Below are positions 35,298-45,089 of a stretch of DNA of 64,000 bases, piece by piece. The translations under genes were made by a program, and so were the position numbers. Position 1 is the stretch's first letter, and every line of letters starts with the position of its first letter. The stretch is from Verrucomicrobiales bacterium (GTDB taxonomy: Bacteria; Verrucomicrobiota; Verrucomicrobiia; Limisphaerales; CANJXF01), in assembly GCA_947478865.1 (NCBI GenBank), contig CANJXF010000001.1, positions 112,964 to 176,963 on the forward strand, read 5' to 3'. The notes under the pieces were generated by a model that saw only the letters and a program-made list of their open reading frames with translations, was not told where the DNA came from and did not search any database.

Positions 35298-36062
35298 ATG
35301 CATCTTTCTCCACGTGAAATTGACAAACTGCTGCTGCACAACGCGGGCTTCCTCGCCCAGAAACGGCTCGCGCGCGGAGTGCGCTTGAATCATCCCGAGA
35401 GCGTCGCACTGATCGCGACTCAACTTTTGGAATTCATCCGGGATGGGCGTCGCGTCGCCGAGTTGATGAACCTGGGTCGCCAATTTCTCGGTCGCAATCA
35501 AGTGATGTCCGGCGTGCCGTCGATGATCACCGAAGTTCAGGTGGAAGGCACTTTTCCCGACGGCACGAAGCTGGTGACCGTGCATCATCCCATTGCGGCA
35601 GAGAACGGAAACTTATCGCTCGCGTTGCATGGAAGTTTTCTCCCGGTGCCCGATGTTTCCATTTTCAAAGGGGAATCCGCCGATGACGATTTTGAACCGG
35701 GCCTCTGCACCGCGCAGCCGGGCGAGTTGGAATTGAATGCCGGGCGCGAAAGCATTTCGCTCTCGGTGACGAACCTTGGCGATCGACCGATTCAGGTCGG
35801 GAGCCATTATCATTTCATCGAAACCAATGCGGAACTCCGGTTCGATCGATTGAAAGCTTATGGCAAGCGCCTTGATATTCCTGCCGGAACCGCCGTGCGT
35901 TTTGAACCGGGAGAAACCAAGGCCGTGCGTGTCGTTGACATTGCGGGGAATCGCGTGATTCGCGGCGGCAACAATTTGGCGAACGGAGCGGTCACTTCCG
36001 AAAATGCGGTAGCCGTGATGGCCAGAGTCAAACAAGGCGGGTTCGCCCACCAGGAGGAATAA
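35298..36062 (+). CDS. ureAB: Urease gamma-beta fusion subunit (UreA-UreB)
   Basis: Structural urease subunit of 254 aa. Residues 1-100 are UreA (gamma: '[20 protein letters not shown]', 'DGRRVAELM', '[17 protein letters not shown]', 'TVHHPI'), and residues 110-254 are UreB (beta: '[16 protein letters not shown]', '[19 protein letters not shown]', '[15 protein letters not shown]'). Fused gamma-beta chains are known from Helicobacter and some actinobacteria. It lies 22 bp after ureD and 2 bp before ureC. Confidence 0.93.
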   Translation: MHLSPREIDKLLLHNAGFLAQKRLARGVRLNHPESVALIATQLLEFIRDGRRVAELMNLGRQFLGRNQVMSGVPSMITEVQVEGTFPDGTKLVTVHHPIAAENGNLSLALHGSFLPVPDVSIFKGESADDDFEPGLCTAQPGELELNAGRESISLSVTNLGDRPIQVGSHYHFIETNAELRFDRLKAYGKRLDIPAGTAVRFEPGETKAVRVVDIAGNRVIRGGNNLANGAVTSENAVAVMARVKQGGFAHQEE

Positions 36063-36064
36063 TC

Positions 36065-37780
36065 ATGGCGCACAAAATGAAACGCTCGCACTACGCCGAA
36101 ATGTTTGGGCCGACAACGGGCGATCGCGTCCGATTGGGCGACACCTCGTTGCATCTCGAAGTGGAAAAAGATTTCACGATTTACGGCGATGAATGCAAAT
36201 TCGGCGGCGGAAAAGTTTTGCGCGAAGGCATGGGGCAAGCAGCCGGCGTGGGTCAAGCCGATGCGTTGGATTGCGTGATCACGAATGCGCTGGTCGTGGA
36301 TTACACCGGAATTTTCAAAGCCGACATCGGCATCAAAAATGGATTGATCCACGCCATCGGCAAAGCGGGCAATCCCGACGTCATGGCGGGCGTCACTTCG
36401 GGGATGATTGTCGGCGTCACGACGGAAGTGATCGCGGGCGAAGGAATGATTCTCACTGCGGGCGGCATCGATACCCACATTCATTTCATCTGTCCGCAGC
36501 AGGCGTATGAAGCCATCGCCGCCGGCCTCACGACGATGGTGGGCGGCGGCACCGGACCGGCGACCGGAACCTGCGCCACGACCTGCACACCTGGCGCGAA
36601 TCACATTCGCATGATGTTGCAGTCGACAGATGGTTTGCCGCTGAACTTTGGCTTCACTGGCAAAGGAAACACCGCGATGCCCGAAGGTCTCGCGGAACAA
36701 ATTCTCGGCGGCGCGATCGGCCTGAAACTGCACGAAGATTGGGGCACGACGCCGGCGGCGATTGCTTGCTGCCTGCAAGTCGCGGACGAACATGACGTGC
36801 AGGTCACGATCCATACGGACACGCTCAATGAATCCGGATTCGTCGGCGCAACCATCGCAGCATTCGAGGGGCGGACCATTCACACCTATCATTCCGAAGG
36901 TGCGGGCGGCGGTCACGCGCCGGACATTATTCGCATTTGCGGCGAGCCAAACGTGTTGCCCAGTTCGACCAATCCCACGCGGCCTTACACCGTCAACACG
37001 ATTGACGAACACCTCGACATGCTGATGGTCTGCCATCATCTCGATCCGAGTTTGCCGGAGGACGTCGCGTTTGCTGAAAGCCGTATTCGCGGCGAAACCA
37101 TCGCGGCGGAAGATATTCTTCACGATCTCGGCGCAATCAGCATGATGAGCTCGGATTCGCAGGCGATGGGTCGCATTGGCGAAGTCATCACGCGCACCTG
37201 GCAAACCGCAGACAAAATGCGGCAACAACGCGGACCACTTCCCGGCGACAAAGCGTCAAACGACAATCTGCGCATCAAACGCTACATCGCTAAATACACA
37301 ATCAATCCTGCGATCTCCCATGGGATGTCGCATCTCATCGGCTCTGTCGAAGCGGGAAAACTCGCCGATTTGGTTTTGTGGAAGCCGGCCTTCTTCGGGG
37401 CGAAACCGGAGCTCGTCATCAAGGGCGGCGTGATCGCCTGGTCACAAATGGGCGATCCGAATGCGTCCATCCCCACGCCGCAACCGGTCTTCATGCGACC
37501 GATGTTCGGCGCGATGGGTCGCGCGCCCGGCCCGATTTCAATTAGTTTTGTCAGTGCGCTTTGCAAGGAGCGCAACGCGACGGCGAGCTACGGTATAACC
37601 AAACGCATCGAAGCGGTGAAAGGGTGTCGCAATATCGGCAAGAAAGATATGAAGTGGAACGACGCCACCCCGAGAATCACCGTCGATCCCGAAACTTATG
37701 CCGTGACCGCCGATGGCGAGTTGCTGGTTTGCGAGCCGGCGAAAAGTCTGCCGTTGGCCCAACGCTACTCGCTTTTCTGA
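36065..37780 (+). CDS. ureC: Urease alpha subunit UreC
   Basis: Catalytic di-nickel subunit hydrolysing urea to ammonia and carbamate. At 571 aa it has normal length. Visible active-site parts: the His pair in '[14 protein letters not shown]', the carbamylated Lys in '[14 protein letters not shown]', the histidines in '[10 protein letters not shown]' and '[14 protein letters not shown]', the flap Cys-His in '[15 protein letters not shown]', and the Asp in '[11 protein letters not shown]'. All are intact, so the enzyme should be functional. ureF starts within its stop codon (TGATG). Confidence 0.97.
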   Translation: MAHKMKRSHYAEMFGPTTGDRVRLGDTSLHLEVEKDFTIYGDECKFGGGKVLREGMGQAAGVGQADALDCVITNALVVDYTGIFKADIGIKNGLIHAIGKAGNPDVMAGVTSGMIVGVTTEVIAGEGMILTAGGIDTHIHFICPQQAYEAIAAGLTTMVGGGTGPATGTCATTCTPGANHIRMMLQSTDGLPLNFGFTGKGNTAMPEGLAEQILGGAIGLKLHEDWGTTPAAIACCLQVADEHDVQVTIHTDTLNESGFVGATIAAFEGRTIHTYHSEGAGGGHAPDIIRICGEPNVLPSSTNPTRPYTVNTIDEHLDMLMVCHHLDPSLPEDVAFAESRIRGETIAAEDILHDLGAISMMSSDSQAMGRIGEVITRTWQTADKMRQQRGPLPGDKASNDNLRIKRYIAKYTINPAISHGMSHLIGSVEAGKLADLVLWKPAFFGAKPELVIKGGVIAWSQMGDPNASIPTPQPVFMRPMFGAMGRAPGPISISFVSALCKERNATASYGITKRIEAVKGCRNIGKKDMKWNDATPRITVDPETYAVTADGELLVCEPAKSLPLAQRYSLF

Positions 37781-38511
37781 TGATGCCTGCCCGCAGCGAA
37801 TTTACTCCGCCGACCGTGCCCTCGGATCGCGGCATTGCAGAATCTACGAATGGCGATTGGTTGTTGTGGCAGTTGGCCGATTCCGCTTTTCCCACCGGTG
37901 GCTTTGCTCATTCCGGCGGGCTCGAAGCGGCATGGCAACACGGCGAATTGCGTGGCGCCACTGAACTCAAAACGTTTGTTGAGGCGAGCCTCGATCAGTT
38001 CGGGCACGGCGCTCTCCCGTTCATGCTCGGAGCTTTTGATGATGTCGAAAAATTGCGCGAGCTCGATTGCCTTTGCGAAAGTTTTACAACTAACCACGTG
38101 GCTAACCGCGCCAGCCGTCTGCAGGGACAAGCGCTGCTGGCTTCCGCTGAACGCATTTTTCGTCTCCCAGCATTTACCGCGCTTCGCCAATCCACGTCAG
38201 AGCACTTGCCGTATTGCCACCTCAGTCCGGTGTTTGGTGTGGTGGTTTGCTCGCTGGACGTGGATCGCGTGGCGGCGTCTCGGCTCTTTATTTTCCTGCA
38301 CCTGCGCGGCTTAATCGCCAGCGCCGTCCGACTCGGAATCGTCGGACCGATGGAGGCGCAGTCGATTCAACATCACTTTTCTCCGGTGGCAGAATCGATT
38401 CTCACCCGCTGCCAGCATTTTTCCGTGGACGACATTGCGCAAACGTCCCCGCTACTGGAAATCTGGCAAGGCGCGCAGGACCGATTGTATTCGCGCCTTT
38501 TTCAGAGCTAA
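37780..38511 (+). CDS. ureF: Urease accessory protein UreF
   Basis: Partner of UreD and UreG in nickel insertion, acting as a GTPase regulator. From ATG 37780 (1-nt overlap with the ureC stop) it has 243 aa with 'LLWQLADSAFPTGGFAHSGG' and 'SRLQGQALL', then a helical body. The frame stays open upstream inside ureC, but that part is a shadow. Confidence 0.9.
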   Translation: MMPARSEFTPPTVPSDRGIAESTNGDWLLWQLADSAFPTGGFAHSGGLEAAWQHGELRGATELKTFVEASLDQFGHGALPFMLGAFDDVEKLRELDCLCESFTTNHVANRASRLQGQALLASAERIFRLPAFTALRQSTSEHLPYCHLSPVFGVVVCSLDVDRVAASRLFIFLHLRGLIASAVRLGIVGPMEAQSIQHHFSPVAESILTRCQHFSVDDIAQTSPLLEIWQGAQDRLYSRLFQS

Positions 38512-38544
38512 TTTTTTTCGACAGAACGAAATCAAATCAACTTT

Positions 38545-39276
38545 ATGAGTGCAGACCATCATCATCACCACGGGCCACACGGCCACACGCATGAACACCT
38601 GGATCACCCGGGGCATTTCGGTGAGCGCGAAAAACCATTGGCGCGCGATTTCAAACAGCGCGCTTTCACCGTCGGCGTCGGTGGACCGGTCGGCAGCGGT
38701 AAAACGGCGCTGATGCTCGCGCTCTGCCAGCGCTTGCGCGGCAAGATGAACATCGGCGCCGTAACCAATGATATTTTCACGAAAGAGGACGGAGAATTTC
38801 TGATCCGCAATCAGGCATTGGAAGCGGAGCGCATTCGGGCCGTGGAAACGGGAGGGTGTCCGCACGCCGCGATTCGCGAAGACATTTCCGCCAATCTGCT
38901 GGCGCTCGAAGAACTTCAGCGCCAATTCGGCACGGAGCTGTTGCTGCTCGAATCCGGCGGCGACAATCTGGCGGCGCACTTCAGCCGCGAGTTGGCAGAT
39001 TTTACGGTTTATGTCATCGACGTTTCCGGCGGCGACAAAGTTCCGCGCAAAGGGGGCCCCGGCATCACGCAATCCGACTTGCTGGTGATTAATAAAACGG
39101 ACCTGGCCGCAGCAGTGGGCGCCGATCTCGACGTGATGAAAAGGGATGCAAACCTAATGCGCGGAGGAGGTCCGGTGATTTTCGCGCAGGTGAAACACGG
39201 CGAGGGTGTTGAAGCTATTCTTCAGGAAATCCTCCATTCGTGGCATCACGCCAATTCTGTTCATCACACGCATTGA
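38545..39276 (+). CDS. ureG: Urease accessory GTPase UreG with His-rich N-terminus
   Basis: GTP-dependent nickel chaperone, 243 aa. '[16 protein letters not shown]' is the P-loop, '[13 protein letters not shown]' and '[15 protein letters not shown]' carry the metal-binding Cys-Pro-His, '[12 protein letters not shown]' and 'INKTDLA' complete the G-motifs. Residues 4-26 hold eleven His and the C-terminus ends in HHTH, far more than the usual UreG of about 205 aa. No ureE lies in the cluster, so the His tails may store or capture nickel instead. It is the last gene of the operon. Confidence 0.95.
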   Translation: MSADHHHHHGPHGHTHEHLDHPGHFGEREKPLARDFKQRAFTVGVGGPVGSGKTALMLALCQRLRGKMNIGAVTNDIFTKEDGEFLIRNQALEAERIRAVETGGCPHAAIREDISANLLALEELQRQFGTELLLLESGGDNLAAHFSRELADFTVYVIDVSGGDKVPRKGGPGITQSDLLVINKTDLAAAVGADLDVMKRDANLMRGGGPVIFAQVKHGEGVEAILQEILHSWHHANSVHHTH

Positions 39277-39498
39277 GCAACCCGAAGTTCGACTTTGTTG
39301 TTTGCATTTGGTCTACCCATATTCCCTCCAATCATGATCACGCGCATAGGGTAATCGATTTTTTTGGAAGCTTAAGCTGCTGGCGAGAATGATTCAGGAT
39401 CTGGCGTGGTGTGATCACAATTTCTTAACGGAGAGGAGCTAATCCAAAGTTGAGCGGGCTAGATTAACGGCCCCGTCACACGGGGGAAACAAAGGAAG

Positions 39499-39574
39499 TG
39501 GGGTGGCCAACGGGATTCGAACCCGCAACAACAAGCTCCACAAGCTTGGACTCTACCATTGAGCTATGGCCACC
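39499..39574 (-). tRNA. tRNA-His (GTG)
   Basis: Full cloverleaf on the minus strand: acceptor starting GGTGGCC with G-1 facing C73, D-arm GCTC..GAGT, anticodon stem CAAGC/GCTTG around loop TTGTGGA (anticodon GTG), T-arm GCGGGTTCGAATCCCGT. The 3' CCA is encoded (39499-39501). Confidence 0.95.
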
Positions 39575-39666
39575 GACCGGGGTGCAAAATAGGTTTTTGT
39601 TCCCAGACCGTCAAGAAATCATCGGCGTCTGGTGAGTTTTGAGGCCATGACAACAACCAATGAACT

Positions 39667-39742
39667 TGGTACCCCCGCCCGGAATTGAACCGGGATCAAC
39701 GGTTTAGGAAACCGCTGCTCTATCCATTTGAGCTACGGAGGC
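39667..39742 (-). tRNA. tRNA-Arg (CCT)
   Basis: Minus-strand cloverleaf: acceptor GCCTCCG pairing with CGGGGGT, D-arm GCTC..GAGC, anticodon stem GCGGT/ACCGT around loop TTCCTAA (anticodon CCT), T-arm CCCGGTTCAATTCCGGG. The 3' CCA is encoded (39667-39669). It lies 92 bp upstream of tRNA-His and may share its transcript. Confidence 0.95.
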
Positions 39743-39930
39743 AAAATTTCAACCACCCATGTAATCAATTCCACCGGATCTGCTCTGGTTCCGCGAAGCA
39801 TTCGCTCGAACGCATTTTCAAAGGCAATTATCCTTTGGCCAACGGCATCAGCAAGCAGTTTCGGCGTTTCACGATGAGCCGTCGCCCCGGATCTCGATGC
39901 GTGGAATCAATCCGGATCAAAAACGACTGG

Positions 39931-40122
39931 CTACTTTTTTCCTTTTGTCTTAACACTGAATCTCACCGCTGGCCGGCCTGCTTTGCTGACGATTCGCGCG
40001 TTGTTTTTTCGTCGAATTCGTTCGCGTCTCGCCTCTGGTGAAAGGAAGGAGAAGACGATGGCGCCCAATACCAGGGCGATCATTCCAAGAACCACGAGTG
40101 CAATTGGATTTTCAAAATTCAT
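39931..40122 (-). CDS. Small single-pass membrane protein with basic tail
   Basis: 63 aa: one N-terminal hydrophobic helix (about 8-28) and a very basic cytoplasmic tail (ARRERIRRKN, ending KTKGKK). No family recognised. Composition and start are protein-like and no other gene covers it. Confidence 0.5.
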   Translation of the reverse strand: MNFENPIALVVLGMIALVLGAIVFSFLSPEARRERIRRKNNARIVSKAGRPAVRFSVKTKGKK

Positions 40123-40228
40123 GGGAAAATGTTTAGAGATCAGAGTCGCGTTGTAAAGACGTGTTCACGGAAAATCAGCGATGCAATCCAGCTTTTCACG
40201 CTCTGGATGACCCTCTACACTTTTTCCG

Positions 40229-41125
40229 ATGAAAGGCATCATTTTGGCCGGAGGAACTGGCTCCCGTCTGTTTCCGCTGACGCTGGTCGCCGGCAAACAA
40301 CTTCAGCCCGTCTACGACAAGCCAATGGTTTATTATCCGTTGACCACGCTCATCGAAAATGGGATTCGCCAATTCTGCCTGATTTCCTCGCCGCAGGATT
40401 TGCCGCGGTTTTGCCAGTTGTTGGGTGATGGAAGAAAATGGGGCATTTCAATTGAATACCGGGAGCAGCCCAAGCCGGGGGGGATTGCGCAGTCCTTTCT
40501 GATTGCCGAATCATTCATCGGCCATGATTCCGTGGCGCTGATTCTCGGCGACAATATTTTTTACGGAGGCGATGGGTTTCGCCATGCCTTTGGCGAGTTT
40601 AAGAGTGGCGCGACGATTTTTGGTTATCATGTCAACGATCCGGAACGTTACGGCGTGGTGGAATTTGATTCTGCTGGTCGCGCCATCTCCATCGAGGAGA
40701 AACCGAAGTCGCCCAAGAGCAATTACGCGGTGCCCGGCCTTTATCTCTATGACAACGCGGTGCTGGCCATCGCAAAAAACCTGCAGCCTTCCGCGCGCGG
40801 CGAATTGGAAATTACCGACGTAAACCTCCAATTTTTGCAGCGCGGACAATTGCACGTGCAACAGCTGGGCCGTGGCTTCGCCTGGCTCGATGCCGGAACG
40901 AGCAGCAGCTTGCACGAAGCGTCGGCCTACGTGCAAACGATCGAGAAACGGCAGGGAATAAAAATTGGTTGCCCGGAGGAAGCCGCGTTTCGCAGCGGAT
41001 TCCTGACGGTTCAAGAACTCGAAGCCCTGACCGCCAACATGCCCAATTGCGAGTATCGCGATTACCTCGCCCGGACGCTGCGCGAAGCCCGCCGGCCGTT
41101 TTCCGAGAATAATTTCACGCGATGA
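40229..41125 (+). CDS. rmlA: Glucose-1-phosphate thymidylyltransferase RmlA
   Basis: Makes dTDP-glucose from glucose-1-phosphate and dTTP, the first step of dTDP-deoxysugar synthesis. The 298 aa carry 'KGIILAGGTGSRLFPLT' (nucleotide loop), 'KQLQPVYDKPMVYYPL', 'ILGDNIFYG', 'VVEFDSAGRAISIEEKP' and 'AWLDAGT'. The stop overlaps the next start as ATGA, placing it in an operon with the reductase and rmlB. Confidence 0.95.
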   Translation: MKGIILAGGTGSRLFPLTLVAGKQLQPVYDKPMVYYPLTTLIENGIRQFCLISSPQDLPRFCQLLGDGRKWGISIEYREQPKPGGIAQSFLIAESFIGHDSVALILGDNIFYGGDGFRHAFGEFKSGATIFGYHVNDPERYGVVEFDSAGRAISIEEKPKSPKSNYAVPGLYLYDNAVLAIAKNLQPSARGELEITDVNLQFLQRGQLHVQQLGRGFAWLDAGTSSSLHEASAYVQTIEKRQGIKIGCPEEAAFRSGFLTVQELEALTANMPNCEYRDYLARTLREARRPFSENNFTR

Positions 41126-42072
41126 TTATTCTCCTCGGCAGCAGCGGATACATCGGCCAGGCATTTCAACAGGCGCTGGAAAATCGCGGCGCAAAATTCG
41201 CGCCCCTCTCCCGCAAAGAAATCGATTACACCTGTTTCTCAAAACTGCTCGAACACTTGCGGAAAACGAAGGCGACTTTCGTAATCAATGCCGCTGGTTT
41301 CACCGGCAAACCGAATGTGGACGCCTGTGAATCGGCGCGCGCCGAGACGTTGCTCGGCAACTCCATTTTCCCCGTCACCGTGGCCAACGCCTGTTCTGCT
41401 GCGGGAATTCCGTGGGGCCATGTTTCGTCCGGTTGCATTTTCCAGGGTGCCAAAATTCTAGGGCACGGCGCCGCCCGGGTGGAGAAGAACTTGATGGCTC
41501 CGGAAATCCAATTGCTCCGCGAAAAAAATCCGGAGGCGGTTCGAGGGTTTACCGAGGAAGATGCGCCGAATTTTTCTTTTCGCCAGCCGCCGTGCAGTTT
41601 TTACAGCGGCACAAAGGCGCTCGCCGAAGAAGCGCTTCTTTCCGCAGGGGATGGATTCATCTGGCGACTGCGAATTCCTTTCGACCAATGGGATGGCCCG
41701 CGAAATTTTCTCAGTAAACTTCAGCGCTATCCCAAAGTGTACGACAATGTGAATTCACTTTCGCACCGTCGCGATTTTGCGGAAGCCTGCCTTGATCTAT
41801 GGGAGCGCCGTGCGCCGGCCGGAATCTACAACGTGACTAACCCCGGTCATGTTTCCAGCCGCGAGGTCGTGAGGCTGATTGAAAAATTTCTGTCTCCCGG
41901 CCGCAAATTCGAATTCTGGGCGGGTGACGAAGAGTTTTACCGCAGCGCCGCGCACGCGCCGCGGTCAAACTGCGTGTTAGATGTTTCCAAGCTTCTCGCT
42001 GCCGGAGTAAAAATGCGGCCGGTGCAAGACGCGCTGGAAGATTCGTTGCGCAACTGGAAAACCTCCTCCTGA
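41122..42072 (+). CDS. NRS/ER-like dTDP-4-keto-6-deoxyglucose epimerase/reductase (RmlD superfamily)
   Basis: 316-aa extended SDR. 'GSSGYIG' (6-12) is the NAD(P) loop and Tyr161-x3-Lys165 (FYSGTK) the catalytic pair. Wording such as 'NAAGFTGKPNVDACES', 'SSGCIFQGAK', 'GFTEEDAPNFS', 'GPRNFLSKLQRYPKV', 'GIYNVTNPGHVSS' and 'APRSNCVLD' resembles eukaryotic UER1/NRS-ER, which carries out both 3,5-epimerisation and 4-reduction to yield rhamnose nucleotides, more than bacterial RmlD. No rmlC lies between rmlA and rmlB, which fits one enzyme doing both steps. Family is sure; product (dTDP-rhamnose) is inference. Confidence 0.82.
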   Translation: MIILLGSSGYIGQAFQQALENRGAKFAPLSRKEIDYTCFSKLLEHLRKTKATFVINAAGFTGKPNVDACESARAETLLGNSIFPVTVANACSAAGIPWGHVSSGCIFQGAKILGHGAARVEKNLMAPEIQLLREKNPEAVRGFTEEDAPNFSFRQPPCSFYSGTKALAEEALLSAGDGFIWRLRIPFDQWDGPRNFLSKLQRYPKVYDNVNSLSHRRDFAEACLDLWERRAPAGIYNVTNPGHVSSREVVRLIEKFLSPGRKFEFWAGDEEFYRSAAHAPRSNCVLDVSKLLAAGVKMRPVQDALEDSLRNWKTSS

Positions 42073-42075
42073 ATT

Positions 42076-43116
42076 ATGCGATTACTGGTCACTGGCGGCG
42101 CGGGGTTCATCGGATCAAATTTAATCGCACATGTGATTGACCGACCCGAAGTCGAGCGCCTCGTCAACCTGGATTGCCTGACCTACGCGGGCCACCTCGA
42201 AAATTTGGAGTCCGTCTCGCGCCATCCCAAGTATGTTTTTGAAAAAGTGGATTTGCGCGACAAGCCCGCCGTCGTTTCGGTTTTTCAAAAACATTCCATC
42301 ACCCACGTTTTGCACCTGGCCGCTGAATCACACGTGGACCGTTCCATTTCCGCGCCCGACGATTTCATTCAAACCAATATCATCGGCACATTCAACTTGC
42401 TCGAAGCGGCGCGCGATTTCTGGCTGAACTCAAAAACCAACACTCAAAACCCGGCATTTGCCTGCCGTTTTCATCACGTTTCCACCGACGAAGTTTACGG
42501 CAGCCTTGGTGCAACCGGTCTCTTCACAGAGGCCACGGCTTACGCGCCCAATTCCCCTTATTCTGCAAGCAAAGCCGCCAGTGATTTTTTGACGCGCGCC
42601 TACCATCACACCTATGGATTGCCCGTGGTGACGACGAATTGCTCGAACAACTACGGGCCATTCCAGTTCCCGGAGAAATTTATCCCGGTCATCATTCAAA
42701 ACGCCATCGCGCGCCGGCCAATTCCGATTTACGGCGATGGAGCGAATGTGCGCGACTGGCTCTTCGTGCGCGACCATGCCGAAGCCCTTTGGCAAGTTCT
42801 CACGCGCGGCCGTGTTGGCGAGACTTACAACATCGGCGGGCAAAACGAATGGAAAAATATCCGCGTGGCTGAATTAATTTGCGACCTGATCGACGAACTC
42901 GCCCCAAGCGTCGGCAGTGATTCACGCCGGCTGATTACATTTGTGAAAGACCGTCCCGGCCACGACCGGCGCTACGCCATGGACGCCGCGAAAATCAAAA
43001 ATGAACTCGGCTGGACTCCCGCGCACCATTTTGAAAATGGAATTCGCGAAACGGTGCGGTGGTACCTGGAGAATCAGGACTGGGTGAAAACCGTATCAAA
43101 CCGCGAGACTTGTTAA
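42076..43116 (+). CDS. rmlB: dTDP-glucose 4,6-dehydratase RmlB
   Basis: 346-aa SDR that converts dTDP-glucose to the 4-keto-6-deoxy intermediate. It shows '[17 protein letters not shown]', '[13 protein letters not shown]', '[14 protein letters not shown]', the catalytic Tyr in '[14 protein letters not shown]', '[21 protein letters not shown]' and '[14 protein letters not shown]'. It lies 3 bp after the epimerase/reductase gene. Confidence 0.96.
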   Translation: MRLLVTGGAGFIGSNLIAHVIDRPEVERLVNLDCLTYAGHLENLESVSRHPKYVFEKVDLRDKPAVVSVFQKHSITHVLHLAAESHVDRSISAPDDFIQTNIIGTFNLLEAARDFWLNSKTNTQNPAFACRFHHVSTDEVYGSLGATGLFTEATAYAPNSPYSASKAASDFLTRAYHHTYGLPVVTTNCSNNYGPFQFPEKFIPVIIQNAIARRPIPIYGDGANVRDWLFVRDHAEALWQVLTRGRVGETYNIGGQNEWKNIRVAELICDLIDELAPSVGSDSRRLITFVKDRPGHDRRYAMDAAKIKNELGWTPAHHFENGIRETVRWYLENQDWVKTVSNRETC

Positions 43117-43140
43117 AAACGCGAACGCTTTCCGCTCGCG
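43115..43140 (-). terminator. Terminator of yajQ
   Basis: CGCGAACG (43120-43127) and CGCTCGCG (43133-43140) form an 8-bp stem with one mismatch and a 5-nt loop; on the minus strand it is followed by TTTTT (43115-43119). It lies in the convergent 35-bp gap between rmlB and yajQ and may weakly work in both directions. Confidence 0.7.
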
Positions 43141-43151
43141 GATTTTACGGG

Positions 43152-43637
43152 TTAGTCGCGAAAATTCTTAAAGCTGAGCGACACCGGGAATTCCTTCGCT
43201 TGAACGGCGCCGATGACCGACTGCAAATCATCGCGGCTTTTTCCCGTCACGCGCACCTGTTGATCCTGAATCTGCGTCGTCACTTTCAACTTGGTGTCGC
43301 GGATGAACGTGGTGACCTCTTTGGCCACCGGAGTTTCCAGGCCTTGCTTGATTTTGATGACCTGGCGGGTGTGGCCGAGCGGCGAAATTTCCGGCTCACC
43401 TTTGTCGATATTCTTCATGCTGATCTGGCGCTTGGAAAGTTTGCCAATCACAATTTCATGCAGCGCCCGCATTTTGAATTCGTCATCTGCCGACAACTTG
43501 ATTTCATTTTTATCGAGAACGATCTCCGCCTTGCTCCCCTTAAAATCAAATCGCGTGGCCAATTCTTTTTTGGCCTGGTTGACTGCGTTCTCGATTTCCA
43601 TCGAGCTTACCTCCGAAACAATGTCAAATGATGGCAT
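43152..43637 (-). CDS. yajQ: YajQ family cyclic-di-GMP/nucleotide-binding protein
   Basis: 161-aa cytosolic protein of the UPF0234 family; members bind nucleotides, and some bind cyclic di-GMP. The opening 'MPSFDIVSEVSSMEIENAVNQ' and the ends 'VRVTGKSRDDLQSVI', 'PVSLSFKNFRD' are diagnostic, with length as usual. It stands alone, convergent with rmlB and divergent from the secreted-protein gene. Confidence 0.95.
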   Translation of the reverse strand: MPSFDIVSEVSSMEIENAVNQAKKELATRFDFKGSKAEIVLDKNEIKLSADDEFKMRALHEIVIGKLSKRQISMKNIDKGEPEISPLGHTRQVIKIKQGLETPVAKEVTTFIRDTKLKVTTQIQDQQVRVTGKSRDDLQSVIGAVQAKEFPVSLSFKNFRD

Positions 43638-43697
43638 GGCCGGAAATTAAATTGGAATTCCGCCGCGCAAAAGGCAAAAATAGTCAACGTCTGGAAC

Positions 43698-45068
43698 ATG
43701 CGTAAAAATTCATTTCTGAAATCTTTGAAAAATCTGGCACGGCATGTTGCAGGATGGGCGGTGTGTTCCAGCGCTCTGCTCGGCCTTGCTCAAGTCGGTG
43801 CGGCGCAATTCCAAACGGCCTCGATCAATGGCGCTGCGGGCGGAATAACGGTTTCCAACAACCTCTTTTTTTTAACCAGCCCGGCGAAAAGTGAAGGGAT
43901 GTTTTCCGCTTTTCAGACGTTTGCTGGCAATGGACAAATCAGCGCTCGAATTCATCGGGACGCACGATTCCCCCTCAAAGCGGGCATTGTATTGAGCCAA
44001 AGCACAAATTTAACCTCGCTGAATGCCTCGCGTTATGCGGGGATGTTTCTGGCGGATAGCAACGCCGTTTTTGGGCGACTCCTGGAAGTTAAGGGAATTC
44101 CCGCGAGCACGATCAAAACCAATGTTGCTGGGGAGTGGTTACGCGTGATTCGCGAAGGAAACGCGTTCAGCGGTTACTATTCCGCCGACGGCACAAATTG
44201 GACGCAAATCAGCGCGGATTCGATCGAAATGCCGGAGCAAATCTATGCCAGCCTCGCTGTATCGGGGGGCGACGCGCGGTTTAGCGATGTGAAAATCATG
44301 AGCGCCAAACTGGTTAATCCGGTTCAGAAAACCAGTATCGTTTTGCCCGCAAACATCTCATTGAGCGCAATCGTCAACAGCTTTGGAAGCGTTCCCAAAA
44401 GCGTCGAATTTTTTGCCGAGGCAAATAAAATCGGGGAAGCCAACGCAGCGCCCCACAAAATGGTTTGGACCAACGCTTTGGGCGGTTCGCATTCCTTGAT
44501 TGCCAAAGTTACCGACGAGACGGGGGCGGGATTTTTTACCGAGCCTGAGGTTTCTGAATTTAAATTACCAAAGGCTAGCGCGCGGTTTCTGGGCTTCGAC
44601 GAGGTGACGAAGGGAAATTGGAAAGAAAAATACGGCGCGGAAGGACATGCCATCGCCAATGACAGCACGAATCTGGCTTCAATCGTGCAACTGACCGTGA
44701 TTCAGGGCAAAAGCATCACTTGGGAAATTCCAGCTTCCGAAGAACGGTCCTTGCTCTGGGGCGACTCCCCAAAGCGGATTGCTTCCACGTGGTATCATGG
44801 AACGGAGGTCGTTCTCGATTTGGCCTTGGCCGACGGCTATAAACACCAAATCGCGCTTTATTTTCTGGATTGGGATAAACAGGAACGGTCAACCGAGGTT
44901 CAGGTTTTGGACAATCTGGGCAATATTCTGAGCGTTCAAAAGCTAATGGATTATTCGAACGGAAAATATTTGATCTGGTCTGCTCTTGGAGATGTCACCT
45001 TCAAGATTAAGCGGGATCGGGGAGGAAATGCGATTGTCAGTGCGATATTTTCCGACCCGGAGAGATAA
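43698..45068 (+). CDS. Secreted three-module beta-sandwich protein
   Basis: 456-aa exported protein at the head of the polysaccharide cluster. After a signal peptide (about 1-36, ending VGAA) I see three beta modules: a laminin-G/DUF1349-like domain (about 40-205, 'GEWLRVIREGNAFSGYYSAD', 'TNWTQISADSI'), an Ig-like module (about 210-290, 'PKSVEFFAEANKIGE'), and a malectin/CBM-like domain (about 300-456, 'ALYFLDWDKQERSTEVQVLD', ending 'GNAIVSAIFSDP'). No catalytic motif is seen. It probably binds surface or environmental glycan. Confidence 0.65.
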   Translation: MRKNSFLKSLKNLARHVAGWAVCSSALLGLAQVGAAQFQTASINGAAGGITVSNNLFFLTSPAKSEGMFSAFQTFAGNGQISARIHRDARFPLKAGIVLSQSTNLTSLNASRYAGMFLADSNAVFGRLLEVKGIPASTIKTNVAGEWLRVIREGNAFSGYYSADGTNWTQISADSIEMPEQIYASLAVSGGDARFSDVKIMSAKLVNPVQKTSIVLPANISLSAIVNSFGSVPKSVEFFAEANKIGEANAAPHKMVWTNALGGSHSLIAKVTDETGAGFFTEPEVSEFKLPKASARFLGFDEVTKGNWKEKYGAEGHAIANDSTNLASIVQLTVIQGKSITWEIPASEERSLLWGDSPKRIASTWYHGTEVVLDLALADGYKHQIALYFLDWDKQERSTEVQVLDNLGNILSVQKLMDYSNGKYLIWSALGDVTFKIKRDRGGNAIVSAIFSDPER

Positions 45069-45089
45069 TGTTTAACTAAAGCGAGCCCC

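Noticed and set aside
35858..37228. 456-aa minus-strand frame opposite ureC
   Set aside because: Antisense to an intact urease alpha gene, with His/Arg/Asp-rich composition typical of a shadow frame.
39410..39419. TGTGATCACA palindrome after ureG, resembling a CRP half-site pair
   Set aside because: The 6-bp spacer of a CRP site is absent and there is no gene start nearby that it could control.
39685..40041. 118-aa plus-strand ORF over the tRNA-Arg gene
   Set aside because: It starts inside the antisense of a well-formed tRNA and overlaps the small membrane-protein gene.
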